Assembly (NCBI GenBank): GCA_947476465.1
Contig: CANJQN010000002.1
Coordinates: 124,001 to 188,000, forward strand
Source: Comamonadaceae bacterium
GTDB taxonomy: Bacteria > Pseudomonadota > Gammaproteobacteria > Burkholderiales > Burkholderiaceae_C
Length of the DNA stretch: 64,000 nucleotides
Direction: 5' to 3'
Each line of letters starts with the position of its first letter. The first letter of the stretch is position 1. Shown here piece by piece: positions 54,156 through 62,249 of the stretch. The position numbers and the translations under genes are program-made. The notes under the pieces were generated by a model, which was not told the DNA's origin, did not search any database, and worked only from the letters and a program-made list of their open reading frames with translations.

Positions 54156-55525
54156 ACACAAACTATGTCTTGCGCGGCGGCACGGTCGTCAGTGCCGAGC
54201 GCGAGCCTGAACCGTTGGACGTACTGGTCGAAGGTGGCCGCATCGCCGCACTGCTGGCGCCGGGCACCGGCGTGGCCGAACACGTGAGCGCGCGCCGCAT
54301 CGACGGACTGCATGTGTTTCCAGGCCTGATCGAGGCGCACATGCATTTCGGCTTCGGTGAGAAAATCACCGAGTACAGCACCGAGACCGCGCATGCGGCT
54401 GTAGGCGGCTTCACCACCGTGCTGGGCTACTTCCTGAACAACGAAGCCTACAGCGACGTCTTCAAGCGCGAGCAGGCCTATGCGCAGCCCCGCGCACACG
54501 TGGACTACGGCTTTCACTTCAGCACCGCCTCGGAGCTGCATGTGAAGGAACTCGAATCGTATGTGCGCGACTACGGCGTCACCTCGTTCAAGTACTTCAT
54601 GAACTTCAAGGGCGAAGAAGGCCGCTATCTGGGGCTGGACGGCACGGACGACGGCTTCTTCCATGCGCTGCTGCAACGTGCCGGCGAGCTGGGCGACGTG
54701 ACCGTGGTCTGCCATACCGAGAATATCGAGATCGTCAATCGCTTGCGCAACGCGCAGCTGGAGATCGGCATCGAGACGCTCAAGCAGTGGGAGGCGGTCA
54801 AGCCGCCCATCACCGAGGCCGAGGCCTGCATCCGCGCGATGTTCCTGGCCGAGAAGACCCGCGCCAAGATCTACATCCCGCACATGAGCTCGCGCATGGG
54901 CCTGGACGAGGTGCGTTTCTGGCGCCAGCGCTACGACCGCGTGTTCGTCGAGACCTGTCCGCACTACCTCACGCACACCTCCGACATGGACCTGGGCGGC
55001 ATGGGCAAGGCCAATCCGCCGTTCCGCAGCAAGGACGACCAGGACGCGCTGTGGGAAGGCCTGGCCGACGGCGCCATCGATGTCGTGGCCTCTGACCACT
55101 GCCCGCGCAAGCGCGCAACCAAGGACAAGTCGCTGTGGTTGGCCTCGCAGGGCTTTCCGGGCACTGCAACCATCCTGCCGGTGCTGCTGCACGAGGGCTA
55201 CCACAAGCGCGGTCTGTCGCTGCGCCGCATCTGCGAGCTGGTCAGCACCGCGCCTGCACGCATCTTCGACATCGCCGGCCACAAGGGTGCGCTTCGGCCC
55301 GGCGCCGACGCCGACATCACGCTGGTGGACCTGAATCTCGAGCGCACCGTGCACCACGAGGACTTGCTGTCCTATTCCGACTACAGCATCTACGACGGCT
55401 GGACCTTCAAGGGTTGGGCCACAGAGACGATTGTGCGCGGCACCACCGTGATGCAAGACGGCAAGCTCGTCGGCGCGCCTGGCCACGGCCAGTACATCTT
55501 CCGAAAGCCGGGCGGCGCTGCCTGA
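54152..55525 (+). CDS. Dihydropyrimidinase/hydantoinase-like cyclic amidohydrolase
   Basis: A 457-aa TIM-barrel metal hydrolase. Metal ligands H63 and H65 (EAHMHFGFG), carbamylatable K147 (TSFKYFMNF), H188 (VCHTEN), H244 (YIPHMSS) and D315 (VASDHCP) are all in place, so a two-metal hydantoinase/dihydropyrimidinase-type active site is intact. It should open a cyclic amide or imide (hydantoin, dihydropyrimidine, allantoin or similar). Its start overlaps the CobW stop by four bases. The next gene encodes an amidase that could act on the opened product. Confidence 0.93.
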   Translation: MNTNYVLRGGTVVSAEREPEPLDVLVEGGRIAALLAPGTGVAEHVSARRIDGLHVFPGLIEAHMHFGFGEKITEYSTETAHAAVGGFTTVLGYFLNNEAYSDVFKREQAYAQPRAHVDYGFHFSTASELHVKELESYVRDYGVTSFKYFMNFKGEEGRYLGLDGTDDGFFHALLQRAGELGDVTVVCHTENIEIVNRLRNAQLEIGIETLKQWEAVKPPITEAEACIRAMFLAEKTRAKIYIPHMSSRMGLDEVRFWRQRYDRVFVETCPHYLTHTSDMDLGGMGKANPPFRSKDDQDALWEGLADGAIDVVASDHCPRKRATKDKSLWLASQGFPGTATILPVLLHEGYHKRGLSLRRICELVSTAPARIFDIAGHKGALRPGADADITLVDLNLERTVHHEDLLSYSDYSIYDGWTFKGWATETIVRGTTVMQDGKLVGAPGHGQYIFRKPGGAA

Positions 55526-55571
55526 AGCGGCCCCCGGTCTCCCCTTTGTCCCGATCGAACGAAAGCCAATC

Positions 55572-56267
55572 ATGAGCCAGACCCAACCGTGGGACGACGT
55601 CGTCAGCCAGGAGGAGCAGCGGGCCTATGCCGCCGCCGGCTTTGGCCGCCCCAGCGGCCTGGGCAAACGCCCGGGGCTGCTGATCATCGACGTGCAGTAC
55701 CGCACCATAGGCACCAGGCGCGAACCCTTCTGGAAGGCGATCGAGGAATTCCCAACTTCCTGCGGCGACGTTGGCTGGAGGGCGGTCGATCACATCGTGC
55801 CCCTGCTGGCGCTATTTCGTGAGCGCGGCTGGCCGGTGATGTACCCGCACGTCGCGCCCAAGGTGTCCCATGAAGGCGGCCGCCTGGCCGAGAAGGTGCC
55901 GGCCATCATGAACGTCCCAGCCAAGGGCTATGAGTTCGTGCAGGAGGTCGCGCCGGTCGATGGCGACGTGCTGCTGCCCAAGAAGCACCCGAGCGCCTTC
56001 TTCGGCACGGCCCTGAGCAGCCACCTGATCGACAAGCAGGTCGACACGGTGATCGTAGTCGGCTGCACCACCAGCGGCTGCATACGCGGGACAGTGGTCG
56101 ATGCCTTTTCATTGAACTTCAAGGTGGCCGTGCCGCAGGAGTGCGTGTACGACCGTGGCATCACCTCGCACAAGGTCAACTTGTTTGATCTGGCCCAGAA
56201 ATACGCCGACGTGCTGCCCACGGCTGCCCTGATCGAGAAACTGCGTGCAGTGCCTGCGGCTGCGTGA
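55572..56267 (+). CDS. Isochorismatase-fold amidohydrolase (N-carbamoylsarcosine amidase-like)
   Basis: A 231-aa cysteine hydrolase. The Asp-Lys-Cys triad is visible: D40 (LLIIDVQ), K137 or K138 (LPKKHPSAFFGT) and C170 (CTTSGCIRGT). The family includes N-carbamoylsarcosine amidase and maleamate amidohydrolase, which hydrolyse an acyclic carbamoyl or amide to acid and ammonia. It is the last gene of the rightward operon, 46 bases after the hydantoinase-like gene, and completes a two-step ring opening and deamidation. Confidence 0.92.
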   Translation: MSQTQPWDDVVSQEEQRAYAAAGFGRPSGLGKRPGLLIIDVQYRTIGTRREPFWKAIEEFPTSCGDVGWRAVDHIVPLLALFRERGWPVMYPHVAPKVSHEGGRLAEKVPAIMNVPAKGYEFVQEVAPVDGDVLLPKKHPSAFFGTALSSHLIDKQVDTVIVVGCTTSGCIRGTVVDAFSLNFKVAVPQECVYDRGITSHKVNLFDLAQKYADVLPTAALIEKLRAVPAAA

Positions 56268-56375
56268 ACGCGGTGCCTGCACCTGCAATTAGATGCTTGC
56301 CAAGGCACTCCTGCCGTGCTTGAATGAACCCATCCGTATTCATTTGCGGGGCGGTTCGCGCCGTCCGGGTCCTTC

Positions 56376-57983
56376 ATGTCGCTTGCCGCTCCCGCGCCCC
56401 TGACCGCGGCCGAACCCAGTGATGACATCACGCGCCTGATGGCCGAGGCCGTGAGCTGGCAGCAGCGCAACGACTGGCGCCGTGCTCTGGGCCTGTACAA
56501 GCAGGTGCTCGCGCTCGAGCCGCAGCACGCTGGCGCGTTGCAGATGATGGGCGCGATGGTTTTCGGGTTTGAGCAATACAACGATGCCGTCAAGCTGTTC
56601 GAAATGGCGCTGGCCATCACCCCGGATGATCCCCAGATCCTCAGCAACCTCGGCGCCGCCCTGATTCCCCTGGCCCGCGCCGATGAGGCCCTGCCGTACT
56701 TCGATCTGGCGATTGCCCTGGCCCCCGCCGAGGCGCAGACCTGGAACAACCGCTCGCGCGCCCTGCTCACGCTGGGCCGGGCCCAGGAGGCGCTGGACAG
56801 CGTGGACCAGGCCATCGCCCTTCGGCCCGATTGGCCCGAGTTGCTGGCCGCGCGCGCCGATTGCCTGGTGATCTTGCGGCAGGGCGAAGAGGCGTTGGCC
56901 GCCCACGACCGCGCCATCGCCCTGAACCCGTGGGATCCGGGCCTGTACCAGCTCAAGGCGGTCACCCTCAACCGCCTGGACCGCCCGCACGAGGCCATCG
57001 CCTGCTGCGAAACCGCCCACGAGCTTTCGCCAACGGACGGCAGGGCCATGCACACCAAGGCGATGCTGCTGATCTCGATGGGCGATTTCGAAACCGGCTG
57101 GCGTTTGTTCGAGCACCGCTACGACACGCCGACTGAGATCGGCCGGTGCCGCAGCTACCCGCAGCCGGTGTGGGATGGCCGGGCGCCCGTGACGGGCCGC
57201 ACGGTGCTGCTGTACAACGATGCGGGCCTGGGCGACGGCCTCATGCTGGCGCGCTACGCCACCGAAGTGGCGGCCATGGGTGCCAAGGTGATCCTGGAGG
57301 TTCAGCCCGCGCTGCTGCCATTGCTGCGCACGCTCCCGGGCGTTCACGAGTGCATCCCCACGCACAGCCCACCGCCGCCCTTCGACCTGCATTGCCCCCT
57401 GTTCTCGCTGCCCATGACGATGAAGACGCGCACGGACAACGTGCCCGCGCCGCAGGGTTATTTGCGCAGCCTGCCAGAACGCGACGCGCTGTGGGCGCAG
57501 CGCCTGGGCCCGCGCAGCGGCCGGCGGCGCGTGGGCCTGGTGTGGTCGGGCCTGCCGCAGAACACCGACGACCGCAATCGCAGCCTGCGGCTGGAACGCT
57601 TTGCACAGGCCTTGCCCCTGGGCCTGGATTACTTCAGCCTGCAGGCGACCGTGCGCCCCGCCGACCAGCCGGCCCTGGCCGCCCGCCCCTGGATCCACGA
57701 CTTTACGGGCGAGCTTCGCGACTTCGCCGACACCGCATCGCTGGCCGCGCAGATGGATCTGATCGTGACGGTGGACACCAGCGTCGCCCACCTGGCCGGC
57801 GGCATGGGCCTGCCCACCTGGGTGGTGCTGCCCAGCCCCGCGCCCTACTGCTGGATGCGTGAGCGTGAGGATTCGCCCTGGTATGCCTCGGCGCGGCTGT
57901 GGCGCCAGGGCCCTGAGCGCGAGTGGGAGCCGGTGCTGGCGCGGGTGCGGGAGGGGTTGGTGGAGATGGCGGCGTTGCGGTAG
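56376..57983 (+). CDS. TPR protein with GT9/heptosyltransferase-like C-terminal domain
   Basis: A 535-aa protein. The N-terminal half (about residues 18-235) is five or six TPRs (for example AVSWQQRNDWRRALGLYKQVLALEPQHAGAL). The C-terminal half reads VLLYNDAGLGDGLMLARYATEVAAMGAKVILEVQPALLPLL, RRVGLVWSGLPQNTDDRNRSLRL and VDTSVAHLAGGMGLPTWVVLP, as in ADP-heptose-type glycosyltransferases. No signal peptide is seen. It is a lone gene between the island and the cassette array; the substrate is unknown. Confidence 0.88.
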   Translation: MSLAAPAPLTAAEPSDDITRLMAEAVSWQQRNDWRRALGLYKQVLALEPQHAGALQMMGAMVFGFEQYNDAVKLFEMALAITPDDPQILSNLGAALIPLARADEALPYFDLAIALAPAEAQTWNNRSRALLTLGRAQEALDSVDQAIALRPDWPELLAARADCLVILRQGEEALAAHDRAIALNPWDPGLYQLKAVTLNRLDRPHEAIACCETAHELSPTDGRAMHTKAMLLISMGDFETGWRLFEHRYDTPTEIGRCRSYPQPVWDGRAPVTGRTVLLYNDAGLGDGLMLARYATEVAAMGAKVILEVQPALLPLLRTLPGVHECIPTHSPPPPFDLHCPLFSLPMTMKTRTDNVPAPQGYLRSLPERDALWAQRLGPRSGRRRVGLVWSGLPQNTDDRNRSLRLERFAQALPLGLDYFSLQATVRPADQPALAARPWIHDFTGELRDFADTASLAAQMDLIVTVDTSVAHLAGGMGLPTWVVLPSPAPYCWMREREDSPWYASARLWRQGPEREWEPVLARVREGLVEMAALR

Positions 57984-58059
57984 AGGCGAGTACCCGAACA
58001 GACGCCCAGAATATCCCGCAGCGTCCAACTTATCCCGCAGGTCTTGCGCGATACATTAC

Positions 58060-58066
58060 GTTAGCC
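58060..58066 (+). other. Core-like site at the left edge of the cassette array
   Basis: GTTAGCC, preceded by AC, has the same form as the core of the attC at 62103-62231. It marks where the first cassette would begin, 14 bases before its ATG. No complete attC or attI can be seen to its left, so it may be the stub of a lost cassette or attachment site. Confidence 0.4.
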
Positions 58067-58079
58067 TTCCGGTCCAACC

Positions 58080-58574
58080 ATGCTGAGACCCATCGCACTT
58101 GCCCTTTTGGTGGCCTCTTGCGCAACGCCTTCGACTCCCCCGGATACCTTCTCGTTCCGCTCGCGCGACTGGATCAAGCCGGGGTTGCAAGATCTAACTG
58201 CTACCGTGCAAGTCACGCGCCTCAACCCCGAGCTGTACAGAACTCGGTACGCCTTCGACGTACCGGTTGACCCCATCCGCGGAATCAGCCCCTCGGCTTT
58301 CCACTACATTGCGTTTTGCGTGGCCGCGAAGCTGGCTGCCCAGAGCCATCGGGCTTACTGGTTAATCGGAACCGTAACTCCAGACCTCAAATACAGTCAG
58401 ACAAAAGAGGTCGAATTTTTTGTTGCCATTGGTGACTCTCCAAATCAGTTCCCGTCCTCCGATGCAGCTTCAAGGCGAATCCGCTGGCTCACTTCTGCTG
58501 CAGACACCGCTACCATTCGCCCAACCTGCGCCGCCATGCTCCGGGAAGAGTTGTTGTGGTCGGAGACAAGGTGA
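58080..58574 (+). CDS. Cassette 1: putative lipoprotein of unknown function
   Basis: A 164-aa protein. A short hydrophobic leader ends in LLVASCA, a lipobox with Cys14, so it is probably an outer- or inner-membrane lipoprotein. The mature part (SRDWIKPGLQDLTATVQVTRLNPELYRTRYAF) resembles small proteobacterial lipoproteins of unknown role. It is moderate in G+C. It is immediately followed by an attC-like site, and its stop lies one base before the inverse core. Confidence 0.7.
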   Translation: MLRPIALALLVASCATPSTPPDTFSFRSRDWIKPGLQDLTATVQVTRLNPELYRTRYAFDVPVDPIRGISPSAFHYIAFCVAAKLAAQSHRAYWLIGTVTPDLKYSQTKEVEFFVAIGDSPNQFPSSDAASRRIRWLTSAADTATIRPTCAAMLREELLWSETR

Positions 58575-58575
58575 A

Positions 58576-58652
58576 GGCCAACGGGTCGTTCGACACGGAC
58601 GCACACGTGCTTCCGCGCGCGTCGTATGCTCCGGTCAACTCCAACGTTAGGC
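58576..58652 (+). repeat. attC-like site 1
   Basis: Inverse core GGCCAAC (58576-58582), then GTTCGACACGGACGCAC. The right half carries GGTCAACTCCAAC and the core GTTAGGC (58646-58652). The arms are self-complementary with unpaired bases (GTTCGACACGGACG against the complement of CTCCGGTCAAC), as in attC sites. Confidence 0.65.
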
Positions 58653-58719
58653 GGCTCCAATACAGCGACGCGGCAGCCAAGTGTCAACAAACTAACTTCA
58701 CTGTGGAAGGAACTATCAC

Positions 58720-59010
58720 ATGTCCAAGGCCTACTGGGTGAGCGCGTATCGCGCGGTATACGACGCTGGCAAGTTAGCCGCATATGCAAAACTCGCCGGT
58801 CCCGCACTTACGGCGGCAGGCGGTCGATTTCTTGCACGAGGCGAAGCTGCCGCGACGTTTGAACTCGGACAAAAGCAGCGCACCGTGGTGATCGAGTTCG
58901 ACAGCGTCGAGCAGGCTGTTGCTGCCCACGACAGCCCCGCGTATCAAGCGGCTCTCGAGGCGCTTGGCGATGGTGCTGAACGCGATATCCGAATCGTTGA
59001 AGGTGTTTAG
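58720..59010 (+). CDS. Cassette 2: DUF1330 family protein
   Basis: A 96-aa ferredoxin-like (dimeric alpha/beta barrel) protein: KAYWVSAYRAVYDAGKLAAYAKLAGPALTAAGGRFLARG and VVIEFDSVEQAVAAHDSPAYQAA are typical DUF1330 strands. The function of the family is unknown. It has a GGAAGGA ribosome site. It is a complete single-gene cassette between attC-like sites 1 and 2. Confidence 0.88.
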   Translation: MSKAYWVSAYRAVYDAGKLAAYAKLAGPALTAAGGRFLARGEAAATFELGQKQRTVVIEFDSVEQAVAAHDSPAYQAALEALGDGAERDIRIVEGV

Positions 59011-59079
59011 CGCTGTAGCTGTGAATTGTTGTCGTGCTTCTTCGCTAAAGGCAGGGTTCCGCGTGCTTTGCAAAGCGCC

Positions 59080-59189
59080 GCCTAACCCTTCGTTCGAGCG
59101 GACGCACTCCGGCAGGCCGGCTTTGGCCTTCATTTCATTCTGGGCCAAAGCCAGCCTGCCTCCACGCGCCGCTCAACTCCCCGTTGGGC
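59080..59189 (+). repeat. attC-like site 2
   Basis: Inverse core GCCTAAC (59080-59086) and core GTTGGGC (59183-59189), 110 bases apart, match RYYYAAC and GTTRRRY. The arms GAGCGGACGCACTCCGGCAGG and CCTGCCTCCACGCGCCGCTC pair imperfectly, and a strong internal stem (CTTTGGCC/GGCCAAAG) forms the tip. Confidence 0.85.
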
Positions 59190-59282
59190 GCCTCAACCCC
59201 CTCTTTTCCAGGCCGAGCCTACAGTCGTGACTCTCCTTGCCATTGCATCAGCCGATCGCAACCTCGCCGCCGCCATCTGACC

Positions 59283-59654
59283 ATGTTCGAGTCCCGAAAG
59301 CACAAGCCGATTCCTTCGCGGGCGTTTGCCTGGCGCCTGCTCAAACATGTGGCTGCCGCGCTCGGCCTACTCTGCGCGTCACTGGTAGCCGGGATGCTTG
59401 GCTACATCAAGCTTGAGAACTTGTCGGTTGTCGACGCGTTTCTAAACGCGGCCATGCTTCTTGGTGGCATGGGACCCGTGAACGCCCCAACCACGACGCC
59501 GGGCAAAATCTTCGCAGGCGCGTACGCACTGTATGCGGGCCTGGTTTTCATCGGCACTGCAGCTCTCATCTTCACTCCCATTGCTCACCGCGTTCTTCAC
59601 AAGTTTCACTGGGCACCGAGCCATGAATCGTCATCTTGCGCAGGAGACGCCTAA
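59283..59654 (+). CDS. Cassette 3: small membrane protein
   Basis: A 123-aa protein with two predicted helices (about residues 24-45 and 87-106) and a loop reading AMLLGGMGPVNAP between them. The layout of two helices around a Gly-rich loop resembles bacterial proteins distantly like ion channels, but no selectivity filter is present, so no function is assigned. The TAA stop lies inside the inverse core of the following attC-like site. Its start at 59283 is 94 bases after site 2. Confidence 0.75.
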   Translation: MFESRKHKPIPSRAFAWRLLKHVAAALGLLCASLVAGMLGYIKLENLSVVDAFLNAAMLLGGMGPVNAPTTTPGKIFAGAYALYAGLVFIGTAALIFTPIAHRVLHKFHWAPSHESSSCAGDA

Positions 59655-59660
59655 CCCCTC
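59649..59660 (+). repeat. attC-like site 3, left part (interrupted by the IS)
   Basis: GCCTAACCCCTC, identical to the first twelve bases of site 4. The sequence then jumps into the IS and resumes at 60996 with AGTCGAGCTGAGCACCAACG, matching the next bases of site 4 (GGTCAAGCTGAGCACCAACG). The 3' core of this site could not be recognised before the next gene. Confidence 0.75.
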
Positions 59661-59935
59661 GTAGATGGACGGCCCCTCTACGGCAAGAAACTGATCGACA
59701 GTTTTGGTGGTTGGGAAACGCGTGCAGTCGTATATCCGGCATCTGGAGTGGGCTCGTGTTGGCCCGTGCCGACATGGAATCTGCTCACGCGGTGCCAATC
59801 GATACAAGCGGCTGGCAAGCAGCTGGAAGAGTTATCGGCATCGATGCGTGATGGTGCGAACCTGGCGGCCATGAGGGATCGATCAATGTCGTCGCAACGC
59901 GGGCAGGGTAATCACCGCTTTCTGGAAAGCGGTAT
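59661..59935 (-). ncRNA. Noncoding end of the IS, candidate bridge-RNA region
   Basis: A 275-base noncoding segment downstream of the transposase. In IS110-family elements a structured bridge RNA is encoded in a noncoding end, and for the IS1111 group it is downstream of the recombinase gene, as here. A perfect 8-bp hairpin (CCGCTTTC/GAAAGCGG at 59915-59932) follows the stop codon. The target- and donor-binding loops were not identified by eye, so the RNA itself is inference. Confidence 0.4.
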
Positions 59936-60901
59936 TCAGGCCGGCATCGCGAAGGCCTGGCGGTTCAACTTCTTGGTGAGCGACTGCGTCTCATCGAACT
60001 TCTCCTTGTCACGCAGCGTCGCGTAGGAAATGCGTGCCAGCTTGTTGGCCAGGGCACAGGCCGCCTTGTTGTGGTTCGAGCGGCCTTGCACCTGCAGCGC
60101 CCACCTGCGCACGCCGTGGACCTCACGGCTCTTGCTGCGCGCCACGGCTGCGGCTCGCAGCACGCTCCTGGCGCCGTGGGTGAGCAGCATGCGCAGGTAG
60201 CGGTCACCGCGCTTGGAGATATGCCCCAAGTAGCGCGAGCCTCCCGAGGAGTACTCCTTGGGCGTCAAGCCGAACCAGCTGGCGAAGTGTCGCGCATCCT
60301 TGAAGTGGCTCACATCGCCCGAAGTCGCCGCCACCAACGCGGTGGCCGTCAGCAAGCCAATGCCGGGGATCGACAGCAGGGTCGCGCATGCAGGGCTCTG
60401 ACGGGCCAGCACGCGGCTGATCGCCTCCAGGCCGGTGCGCGCGCCTACGGGGATGGCGATGCCGAACTCGCGCAGGAAGCCGCGCAGGGCGTTGATGCGT
60501 GAAGTGCGCGTGCCCATCCAGAGGCTGCGGATGCGATGCAAGCCCTGCAGAGCCTGCTGCTCGACGGACTTGATGCGCACCGGGCGCATGTCGGATGCCC
60601 GGGCGGCTTCCAGCAAGGCTGCCGCATCGGCGGCATCGGTCTTGTTGCGCTTGACGTAGGCGCGCAGGTACTGCGCGGGCAGCAGCCGCACTTCGATGCC
60701 GAGCCCATGGAGCCAGCGCGCCCAGTGGTGCGCGCAGCCGCACGACTCCATGATGACCAGCGACACATCGCGGTTGTGAAACCAGCGCTCGAACTGGGTA
60801 CGCGTCAGGCGGTGGGTTTCAACCACCTTCCAGGAAGCATCGGCCACGGCCAGTTGGAAGACAGACTTTGCCAAATCGACGGCATCGGTTGTAGCATTCA
60901 T
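59936..60901 (-). CDS. IS110-family transposase (IS1111 group)
   Basis: A 321-aa site-specific recombinase. The N-terminal DEDD domain begins TTDAVDLAKSVFQLA and has YVKRNKTDAADAAALLEAAR and ALRGFLREFGI. The C-terminal domain contains LLSIPGIGLLTATALVAATSGDVSHFKDARHFASWFGLTPKEYSSGGS, with the catalytic Ser stretch. ATG at 60899-60901 has an AAGGAG ribosome site. It appears intact. Confidence 0.93.
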   Translation of the reverse strand: MNATTDAVDLAKSVFQLAVADASWKVVETHRLTRTQFERWFHNRDVSLVIMESCGCAHHWARWLHGLGIEVRLLPAQYLRAYVKRNKTDAADAAALLEAARASDMRPVRIKSVEQQALQGLHRIRSLWMGTRTSRINALRGFLREFGIAIPVGARTGLEAISRVLARQSPACATLLSIPGIGLLTATALVAATSGDVSHFKDARHFASWFGLTPKEYSSGGSRYLGHISKRGDRYLRMLLTHGARSVLRAAAVARSKSREVHGVRRWALQVQGRSNHNKAACALANKLARISYATLRDKEKFDETQSLTKKLNRQAFAMPA

Positions 60902-61145
60902 TTCGGACTCCTTTCGTTTGCTGAAGACCTGATCCCCACGCCAATGAAGACCAGAGCGCGAATTTCGCGCAAACAAACGGGGAGGCCATCCCATCAGTCG
61001 AGCTGAGCACCAACGGCAGGACGCCAGCCGACCAACAAGCGCTGTCGCGCAGGGGGCCTTTCGCCGCCTGCTGGATTGCCCAATGTCACCAGCCGACGTA
61101 TCGTTGTACCGGCACGTAGAAGCAACTTGGCCGAAGGAGTGGAAT

Positions 61146-62078
61146 ATGACTAGTGCACTTCCCCAGCTCGCCGGGGGAATCTTCCTGAGCGACGGTGGCC
61201 TTGAGACCTCGCTCGTTTTCCTCGACAAGATCGAATTGCCGCATTTCGCAGCATTCACGCTACTGGAAGATGAGCTTGGGCGAGAGCGCTTGAAGAGCTA
61301 CTACGTTCCATACTTGGAACTCTGCGGCGAGACGCCCGGGGCTGGCTTCATACTTGAAACACCTACATGGCGCGCCAATTCCGACTGGGCCGACCTGTTA
61401 GGCGTCGATGCCGCGCGCCTGAGAGCAATTAACACGGATGCTGCGCAGATGATGTGCTCGATGCGCTCGCGCTGGGCATCACGCCTCAGTGGACCAATTG
61501 TTGTCAGTGGACTCATCGGTCCGCGGGGAGATGGCTACATTGCTGAGGCGCCCAGCAGCGTGGAAGACGCTGCCATCTATCACAACCTGCAGGCTGAGGC
61601 GCTTGCCGCTGGCGGCGTCGACATGCTCGCCGCCGTAACGATGACGACATCGGCAGAGGCCCTGGGTATTTCCTTGGCGGCGAAGCGCGTGGGATTGCCA
61701 GTGGTCATCTCGTTCACCGTTGAAACAGACGGCCGGTTGCCGAGTGGAGAGGCGCTGGGTGATGCCATAGCAAGAGTGGACTCCTCCGCTCCGCCGGCGT
61801 ACTTCGCCATCAACTGTGCGCATCCGACGCACTTCGAGAGTACCTTGATAGCCGGCGAACCGTGGACTGCGCGCATCCAGGGTCTACGAGCCAATGCCTC
61901 GACGAAGAGTCACGCTGAACTCGATGAATCAACCGAACTGGACATAGGGAACCCGAAGGACCTCGCTCTACGGTACCGCGGCCTCAAGAGTGCTTTGCCA
62001 CGGCTGAACGTACTGGGCGGCTGCTGCGGGACCGACTGGCGCCATCTTCGAGCTATACGGGATGCTTGGGCCAGCTAG
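61146..62078 (+). CDS. Cassette 4: homocysteine S-methyltransferase family protein
   Basis: A 310-aa TIM-barrel methyltransferase of the MmuM/betaine-homocysteine type. Zinc Cys ligands lie in FAINCAHPTHFES and in GGCCGTDWRHLRAI; LSDGGLETSLVF opens the barrel. It could use S-methylmethionine or another methyl donor. The ATG at 61146 has AAGGAG ahead; the ATG at 61083 lacks one. It is oriented like the other cassettes and followed by attC-like site 4. Interesting because the MetH in this window lacks its homocysteine module, but the two need not be related. Confidence 0.88.
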   Translation: MTSALPQLAGGIFLSDGGLETSLVFLDKIELPHFAAFTLLEDELGRERLKSYYVPYLELCGETPGAGFILETPTWRANSDWADLLGVDAARLRAINTDAAQMMCSMRSRWASRLSGPIVVSGLIGPRGDGYIAEAPSSVEDAAIYHNLQAEALAAGGVDMLAAVTMTTSAEALGISLAAKRVGLPVVISFTVETDGRLPSGEALGDAIARVDSSAPPAYFAINCAHPTHFESTLIAGEPWTARIQGLRANASTKSHAELDESTELDIGNPKDLALRYRGLKSALPRLNVLGGCCGTDWRHLRAIRDAWAS

Positions 62079-62102
62079 GCAAACCCAGCGCCCGACGCTG
62101 CG

Positions 62103-62231
62103 GCCTAACCCCTCGGTCAAGCTGAGCACCAACGGCAGGCCACCAAGTCCAAGCCACAGGTACGGCGTACATTTTCTCAGGCCGGGCCCTGGCGTCCTGC
62201 CGTTGGCGCCCGCTCAACTCAAACGTTAGCC
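62103..62231 (+). repeat. attC-like site 4
   Basis: Inverse core GCCTAAC (62103-62109) and core GTTAGCC (62225-62231), 129 bases. The arms are strongly complementary: GCTGAGCACCAACGGCAGG at the left and CCTGCCGTTGGCGCCCGCTC at the right, with extra-helical bases. The best-preserved site in the array. Confidence 0.88.
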
Positions 62232-62249
62232 GTCATCTGCCACCGCCAC

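Larger units (their letters stand above)
59661..60995 (-). mobile_element. IS1111-group (IS110-family) insertion sequence in attC
   Basis: About 1.33 kb with one transposase gene on the minus strand. Subterminal inverted repeats GGACGGCCCCTC (59667-59678) and GGATGGCCTCCCC (reverse of 60979-60991) are present, which is typical of the IS1111 group. The flanks re-join as a continuous attC-like sequence, and no target duplication is apparent. An IS1111-attC group that targets integron attC sites is known; this is a good match on position. Confidence 0.85.

Noticed and set aside
56268..56375. Possible terminator after the isochorismatase-like gene
   Set aside because: No stable stem followed by Ts was seen in the gap.
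58023..58066. A complete attC at the left edge of the array
   Set aside because: GTCCAAC and GTTAGCC are only 44 bases apart and their arms do not pair; only the core-like site is reported.
58556..58741. A 61-codon frame spanning attC site 1
   Set aside because: It covers the recombination site and the start of the DUF1330 gene and has no ribosome site.
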